50,022 nucleotides of DNA from Cohnella lubricantis. GTDB lineage: Bacteria > Bacillota > Bacilli > Paenibacillales > Paenibacillaceae. Under the pieces are notes generated by a model. It was given only the letters and a program-made list of their open reading frames with translations. It did not search any database and was not told where the DNA came from. Below are positions 45,077 through 50,022 of the stretch, in pieces (positions within the stretch are counted from its first letter, which is position 1; each line of letters begins with the position of its first letter). The position numbers were made by a program, and so were the translations under genes. The stretch spans positions 1 to 50,022 of the forward strand of contig NZ_JACJVN010000062.1 of NCBI RefSeq assembly GCF_014212015.1, written 5' to 3'.

Positions 45077-48000
45077 ATGTCACGATTAAAAATAAGGTTT
45101 GCGCTCGGGCGCGCCGCCACCGCCCTCACGCTGGCATTCGGGCTGCTGTCGCCCGCAGCCGCATCGGCCGAGTCGGCAAGCAATACCGCCGGCATAGCGC
45201 CGTTCAAGGACGTCTCCAGCGCGCATTGGGCCGCCTCTGCTCTCTCGCGCTGGCAAGAGGCGGGCATTCTGAACGGCTATCCCGACGGCTCCATGCGGCC
45301 CAATCAGCCGATCACGCGCTCGGAGTTCGCCGCGTTGATCAATCGGATCTTCGGCTTCGGCAGCTCTCCGGCCGAACCGCTCGCCGACGCCGCTGCAGGT
45401 ACGTGGAAGGGAGATGCGCTGGCGGCTGCCGCCCAAGCGGGCTATTTGATGCCGGACGACGCGGGCCGTATTTATCCGGACCGGCCCTTCACCCGCGCGG
45501 AGACCGCGGCAGCGCTTGACGACTTGTTCCGCCTGCCCGAGGCAAAGGACGCCGGCTTCGGTGATATCGCGAGCTTACCCGACCAAGCGAAGGCAGCCAT
45601 CTCCGATCTTGCCGCCGGCTCTTATCTGAATGGCTATCCGGACGGCAATTTCCATCCGAACGCCGCGATTACGCGAGCAGAGCTGGCAGCCGTGCTGGAC
45701 CGGCTCATCACCGGTCTCGTACAAGGCGGCGAAGCCGAGCTTCCTCGCGCGGTAGACGGCAACGTCGTCGTCAACCGCGCGGATGCAACGCTAAGCGATA
45801 CGACGATTGGCGGGCAGCTGTATCTGGCTGCCGGAATCGGCGACGGCGACGCGCATCTGAACCGCGTCACGGTCAAAGGCGCGGCGTACGTCGATGGCGG
45901 CGGCGAGCATAGCATAACGGCGGCCGATTCGAGCTTCGATTCCGTCGTCATCAACAAGGACAATGACCTTGTCCGCTTCGCCATGGAAGGCGACACGAGC
46001 GTGAACCGCTTCGTCCTGCAGTCTGGTGCGACGGTTGAACAGAACGGCGGCGGCTCCTCCCGCCCGGACGTTGTGCTCCCGGTCGGGCATCCAGCAACGT
46101 TGTCCGGCTCCTTCGGCAGCGTCTCCAGCGGAGAGGGCGACGGCGAGATAACGGAATTGGTCATTAAAGGGACAGTCGAGATGTTAACGTTGACCAAGCC
46201 GACCCGCGTTACGCTCGAGGAAGGCGCCGTCATCGGGCGATTGATCGCGGCCGAGAACGCGGGAGCCTCGACCATTGACGGGCCTGGTACGATCAACCAA
46301 GTGCAGAACCTATCCGCCTCCTTGAAGTGGAACGGCAATGCGGTGCCTGTCACGCCTCCGGCCGGCGAAGGAAGCGGCTCCAATGGCTCTGGGTCCGGCG
46401 GTAGCGGCGGCGGCAACCCCGGCGAAGATCCGTGGACGCTCGTCTGGAGCGACGAGTTCAATGATACGACGATCGACCCGTCCAAGTGGACGTACGACAT
46501 CGGCAACGGCTCCGGCGGCTGGGGCAACAACGAGCTGGAGTACTACACCGATCGGCCGGAGAACGTCAAGGAAGAGAACGGAAATCTCGTGATCACCGCG
46601 CGCAAGGAGAGCTACGAAGGCTTCGGCTATACATCGACGCGGATCAAGACGAAGGATCTGTTCAGCCAGAAGTACGGTAAGTTCGAGATCCGCGCCATGC
46701 TGCCGACCGGCAAAGGCTACTGGCCGGCCATCTGGATGCTGCCGCAAGACGATGCGTACGGCACGTGGGCCGCATCAGGCGAGATCGACATTATGGAGAA
46801 CAAGGGGAGCGAACCTGCCACTGTCTCCGGCACGATTCATTACGGCCAGCAATGGCCGAACAACATGTACTCCGGCGAGTCGTACCCGCTGCCTAACGGC
46901 AGTACCGTAGAGGATTACCACACTTATAGTCTAGAGTGGGAGCCAGGCGAGCTTCGCTGGTATGTCGACGGCGTCCTCTATTCCACCAAGAACGACTGGT
47001 ATAGCAAAAGCTTGAATCAACCGGCCAATAATACGTATCCGGCGCCGTTCGATCAACCGTTCTTCCTGCTCATGAACGTCGCGATCGGCGGCAACTTCGA
47101 TGGCAACCCCATCGATTCGACCGTCTTCCCGCAGTCGATGGCCGTTGATTACGTCCGCGTCTATGAATTGACCGGACGCCCCTACCGCGATCCGGTGCCT
47201 CCGCAGCTCGAGAAGGAGCCGCTCCCGGCAGGCGCCCGCCAGCCGCTTGCGGACGGCAACTATGTCTATAACGGCGCATTCGATCAGGACGATCCTGCGA
47301 TTCCGAATTGGGATGAAGTTCCCGGAACCGATTATTGGCGCCTCTTCGAGGGTGAAGGCGGCGACGGGTCCTTCGGCATCGAGGATCTGGAAGGCCGCAA
47401 ATTGGCGAGAATCAGCATCGAGAGCGCCGGCTGGCAGCCGTATTCCGTTCAACTGCTGAACGACGTGTCCGTGGCGAAGGGACATTATTACAAGTGGAGC
47501 TTCGACGCCAAATCGACCGACAGCCGAACGATGTCCGTACGCGTAACCGGCGGCGAGAGCCGCGGCTTCGCGGCATACTCTCCTAGTGTCACCGTCAATC
47601 TGACCGGGGAGCTGCAGCACTTTGAGACGTATTTCCAGATGAAGGATGAGACCGATATCGCGGCTCGAACCGAGTTCAACATGGGCCTCGATTCGAAGAC
47701 TGTCTGGATCGGCAACGTTCGTCTGGAGGAAGTCGACAGCATTCCGATGGACGAAGACGGTCCGAAGACGCCGTTGAACGGGGACGGCAACCACGTCTAT
47801 AACGGCACGTTCGATCAGGGCGATGCGAGCCGAATGACGTATTGGCATCTCGTCGAAGGAGGCGGCGCTCAGGCAGCGGCACATGTGAGCGAAGCCGACC
47901 GCAGGCTGAGCTTGGAGATCAAGGAGGCGGGCAGCGGCGATTCCTCGAGCGTGAAGCTGCTGCAGCGCGGCATCCAGCTCCTGCAGGACGGCGATTATTC

Positions 48001-49921
48001 GCTGAGCTTTGACGCCGGGGCGAATGCCGCGCGGAACGCAACCGTCGCGCTTATGAGCCAGGATGGCTCGATTACGTACGATTCGGCTTCCTTCGAACTT
48101 GGCAACGCGGCGACGCATCTGGACTTTGCGCTCCATATGGCGGATACGGACGACAACGAAGCGCAGCTCGTCTTCCTGTTCGGAGGTATAGTTGGCACGA
48201 TCACGCTCGACAACGTGAAGCTTCTTCGCACAAGCGTCTACTATCCGCCGGATACCGATTATTATCCATTGGCGAACGGCAGCTTCCAGGGCGGGCTTAG
48301 CCCTTGGCAATCGGCCATCGACAGCGGCGGCAGCGTAACCGCCGAGCTTCAAGGCCAAGAGGCGAAGATCACCGTCTTCGCACTCGGCCAGAATCCATGG
48401 AGCAACATGTTCTATCAGGACGGCCTGAAGCTGGTTGGCGGCCTTACGTACGCGCTGGACTTCGATGCGCGGGCCTCCTTGCCTCGCAAGATCGGCTTCG
48501 ATGTGGAGAATGCGAGCTATACCCGGTATGTCGATGAGACGTTGGATGTCGGGACGGATACGGCGCATTACAGCTATGAGTTCACGATGAGCCAGACGGA
48601 TACGGCAGCGCTCAAGTTCTTCTTCGGCGTTCAAGACGGCACGGCTGGAATAAGCGTGCCGCACTCCGTCTATCTAAGCAACGTTGATCTTAAGGTGAAG
48701 AACGCGCCTGTGAGCCGCCCGCCACATCTGCTTGCCGATACGACCGATAATCTCGCCGGTTCGCCGATCGAGATCGCCTTCGCATCCGATCCGGAATGGC
48801 TGGATGCCGTAACAACGGTGAAGCTTAACGGCAAGGCGCTGGAAGCGGGTCAGTTCACACTGGCGGACGGACTTCTGACGTTGGACGCTAATTTATTCCC
48901 GTTGAACGGCAGCTATACGATTGCTGTTGAAGCCACGGGGTACGGAATCGCTACCGTCCGGCAAGACGTACTCGCTAATGACGGCAATTTGCTCCGCAAC
49001 GGCTCATTCGCCTCCGGTACGAGCGATTGGACTCTCTGGACCAACGCCGGCGGTTCTTGGGCGGCGGGTGAAGGCGCGGCGGTCCTCTCGATTCCAAGCC
49101 CGGGCGACACGTATTGGTCGACCCAGTTCTACCAAGAGGGGATTCCGGTTCAAGCGGGCCATTCTTATCGGCTTAGCTTCAAGGGCAGCTCCACAGCCAG
49201 CCGTCCAATCTATCTGGAGATGCTCGACACTTCGCGTCAGGTCACCTATATCCGGTTAACGGAGACCGCCGACGATTACGCGGTGGATTTCAAGGCGAAT
49301 GCGAATGGGTTGAAAATCAATTTCTGTATAGGCAGCGTCGTGGATGGGACGGCGACGACGCCCGCAGGCGCGCATACACTGCAATTGGATGATCTGCGGC
49401 TGGTTGAGATCGAACCGATTCCGGATCCGATTCCCGATCCGGATCCGGAACCCGCCGGTCACCCGCTCCAGAACGGGACCTTCGACAGCGGTACTGCAGG
49501 GTGGACCCTCTACATCAATGACGGCTCCGATGCGTCGATCTCCTCCGAGGATGGGCAGCTGAAGGTCGCCTTCACGAACTATGACGGCTGGTTCGTCTAT
49601 TCGACCCAAGTGTATCAAGACCATCTGCAGCTAGATGCGGGTATAACCTACACGCTCAGCTTCACAGCCAAAGCTACGGACAGCAAAGATCTCATTGTGT
49701 CTGTCGAGAATGCCGGCAAATCCGACATTCAATACCTTGCCGCGACGACAATCCCTCTTACGGCTGAATACGCAACGTATTCGTACGATTTTACGATGGG
49801 CAGCGCATCAGACCCGAACGGCAAGCTCGTGTTCCAGCTTGGCAGCAACAACGCGGAAGGCCCTCATTACCAGAACCAAAGTGTGTACATTGACGAGGTG
49901 ACGCTCGCGGAGAAGATCTAG
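45077..49921 (+). CDS. S-layer-anchored GH16 beta-glucanase with multiple CBM-like domains
   Basis: Secreted 1614-residue endo-beta-glucanase, probably laminarinase/lichenase. Signal peptide about 1-32 (LLSPAAASA). Three SLH domains (about 43-95, 105-155, 165-215; TRSEFAALINR, TRAETAAALDD, TRAELAAVLDR) bind cell-wall glycan. A beta-rich segment (220-430) and a Gly/Ser linker precede the GH16 domain (451-697) with EIDIME at 569-574: Glu569 nucleophile, Glu574 acid/base. Then come CBM4/9-like modules near 728-880, 905-1053, 1062-1205, 1303-1448 and 1461-1614. A small beta domain lies at 1212-1303 and a Pro/Asp linker before the last module. ATG 45077 has AAGGGAG eight bases before it. A cre site lies upstream. 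Confidence 0.9.
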   Translation: MSRLKIRFALGRAATALTLAFGLLSPAAASAESASNTAGIAPFKDVSSAHWAASALSRWQEAGILNGYPDGSMRPNQPITRSEFAALINRIFGFGSSPAEPLADAAAGTWKGDALAAAAQAGYLMPDDAGRIYPDRPFTRAETAAALDDLFRLPEAKDAGFGDIASLPDQAKAAISDLAAGSYLNGYPDGNFHPNAAITRAELAAVLDRLITGLVQGGEAELPRAVDGNVVVNRADATLSDTTIGGQLYLAAGIGDGDAHLNRVTVKGAAYVDGGGEHSITAADSSFDSVVINKDNDLVRFAMEGDTSVNRFVLQSGATVEQNGGGSSRPDVVLPVGHPATLSGSFGSVSSGEGDGEITELVIKGTVEMLTLTKPTRVTLEEGAVIGRLIAAENAGASTIDGPGTINQVQNLSASLKWNGNAVPVTPPAGEGSGSNGSGSGGSGGGNPGEDPWTLVWSDEFNDTTIDPSKWTYDIGNGSGGWGNNELEYYTDRPENVKEENGNLVITARKESYEGFGYTSTRIKTKDLFSQKYGKFEIRAMLPTGKGYWPAIWMLPQDDAYGTWAASGEIDIMENKGSEPATVSGTIHYGQQWPNNMYSGESYPLPNGSTVEDYHTYSLEWEPGELRWYVDGVLYSTKNDWYSKSLNQPANNTYPAPFDQPFFLLMNVAIGGNFDGNPIDSTVFPQSMAVDYVRVYELTGRPYRDPVPPQLEKEPLPAGARQPLADGNYVYNGAFDQDDPAIPNWDEVPGTDYWRLFEGEGGDGSFGIEDLEGRKLARISIESAGWQPYSVQLLNDVSVAKGHYYKWSFDAKSTDSRTMSVRVTGGESRGFAAYSPSVTVNLTGELQHFETYFQMKDETDIAARTEFNMGLDSKTVWIGNVRLEEVDSIPMDEDGPKTPLNGDGNHVYNGTFDQGDASRMTYWHLVEGGGAQAAAHVSEADRRLSLEIKEAGSGDSSSVKLLQRGIQLLQDGDYSLSFDAGANAARNATVALMSQDGSITYDSASFELGNAATHLDFALHMADTDDNEAQLVFLFGGIVGTITLDNVKLLRTSVYYPPDTDYYPLANGSFQGGLSPWQSAIDSGGSVTAELQGQEAKITVFALGQNPWSNMFYQDGLKLVGGLTYALDFDARASLPRKIGFDVENASYTRYVDETLDVGTDTAHYSYEFTMSQTDTAALKFFFGVQDGTAGISVPHSVYLSNVDLKVKNAPVSRPPHLLADTTDNLAGSPIEIAFASDPEWLDAVTTVKLNGKALEAGQFTLADGLLTLDANLFPLNGSYTIAVEATGYGIATVRQDVLANDGNLLRNGSFASGTSDWTLWTNAGGSWAAGEGAAVLSIPSPGDTYWSTQFYQEGIPVQAGHSYRLSFKGSSTASRPIYLEMLDTSRQVTYIRLTETADDYAVDFKANANGLKINFCIGSVVDGTATTPAGAHTLQLDDLRLVEIEPIPDPIPDPDPEPAGHPLQNGTFDSGTAGWTLYINDGSDASISSEDGQLKVAFTNYDGWFVYSTQVYQDHLQLDAGITYTLSFTAKATDSKDLIVSVENAGKSDIQYLAATTIPLTAEYATYSYDFTMGSASDPNGKLVFQLGSNNAEGPHYQNQSVYIDEVTLAEKI

Positions 49922-49943
49922 CAGCCGATCTTCCAACTAATGA

Positions 49944-49990
49944 AGCCGTTCCGCCAAGCCCGTATGCCGGGCCGCGGAGCGGCTCTATTT
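49944..49990 (+). terminator. Terminator after the GH16 gene
   Basis: AGCCG-TCCGC pairs with GCGGA-CGGCT enclosing GCCCG / CGGGC, followed by CTATTT. The T run is modest. Confidence 0.65.
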
Positions 49991-50010
49991 AATAACGAAC
50001 ACAATCGGAT

Positions 50011-50016
50011 AGGAGG
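50011..50016 (+). promoter_or_regulatory. Ribosome binding site of a gene beyond the right edge
   Basis: AGGAGG lies six bases before the window end with no start codon yet, so a plus-strand gene probably begins just outside. Confidence 0.45.
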
Positions 50017-50022
50017 CTACCC

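Noticed and set aside
46931..48664. 577-codon open frame on the minus strand opposite the GH16 gene
   Set aside because: It is the antisense shadow of a high-GC coding region, with Arg-rich composition, no ribosome binding site and no family features. The long frames opposite cshA (28373-29488), pfkA (32569-33759) and hisS (43098-44459) are rejected for the same reason.

Overview
The window reads as a core chromosomal segment of a high-GC, endospore-forming Firmicute of the Paenibacillus/Cohnella type. The signs are strong GGAGG ribosome binding sites with many TTG and GTG starts, spore genes (a YjcZ-type miniprotein and CotH), an S-layer-anchored polysaccharidase, Bacillus-style regulation (T-box, CcpA cre box, GlnR/TnrA box, LexA-like box, 6S RNA), and the hisS-aspS-tcdA-rarA neighbourhood. 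I see no transposase, phage gene, CRISPR array, tRNA or rRNA, and no stretch whose composition stands out as foreign.

Layout. 1-4980 (minus): a glycosyltransferase, yhaO (SbcD-like nuclease) and yhaN (SbcC-like ATPase, cut by the window edge), behind a promoter that carries a LexA-like box; a membrane diguanylate cyclase diverges from it. 6295-11742: two RsmF-type rRNA methyltransferase paralogues point at each other across a YjcZ gene and rsuA; the second lies in a pyrD-relQ-rsmF-rsuA gene run. 13101-16757: a small membrane protein, ferredoxin, DNA polymerase IV and citramalate synthase. 16906-19522: a thiol-disulfide protein, an MFS permease and a JAMM-domain protein. 19519-22797 (minus): an ammonium transporter with a near-perfect GlnR/TnrA box, followed by a DUF294 nucleotidyltransferase and a DnaQ-like exonuclease. 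23104-24296: MerR regulator and YugP metallopeptidase. 24610-26773: a GltC-like LysR regulator, a rhomboid protease and thiol peroxidase.

26863-29998 holds a DUF1499 protein, a 6S RNA gene, a DUF624 membrane protein and a CshA-type RNA helicase. 30233-35979 holds a YitT protein, a DUF4015 putative glycosidase, pfkA, the terpene synthase ytpB and a second MFS permease. 36085-40238 holds a CNNM/CorC-type transporter whose leader can form two exclusive hairpins, rarA and cotH. 40355-44796 is the T-box-hisS-aspS-tcdA operon; its specifier loop contains Asp and His codons overlapping by one base. 44964-49921 is a 1614-residue S-layer GH16 beta-glucanase downstream of a perfect cre site; the ribosome binding site of a further gene lies at the right edge.

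No obviously new multi-gene system (defence, mobile or biosynthetic) is visible. The most interesting signals are regulatory: the two-codon T-box, the LexA-like box over a repair-nuclease operon, the possible translational switch before the CNNM gene, the amt-nucleotidyltransferase-exonuclease cluster, and degenerate 52-bp repeats between yhaO and yhaN.
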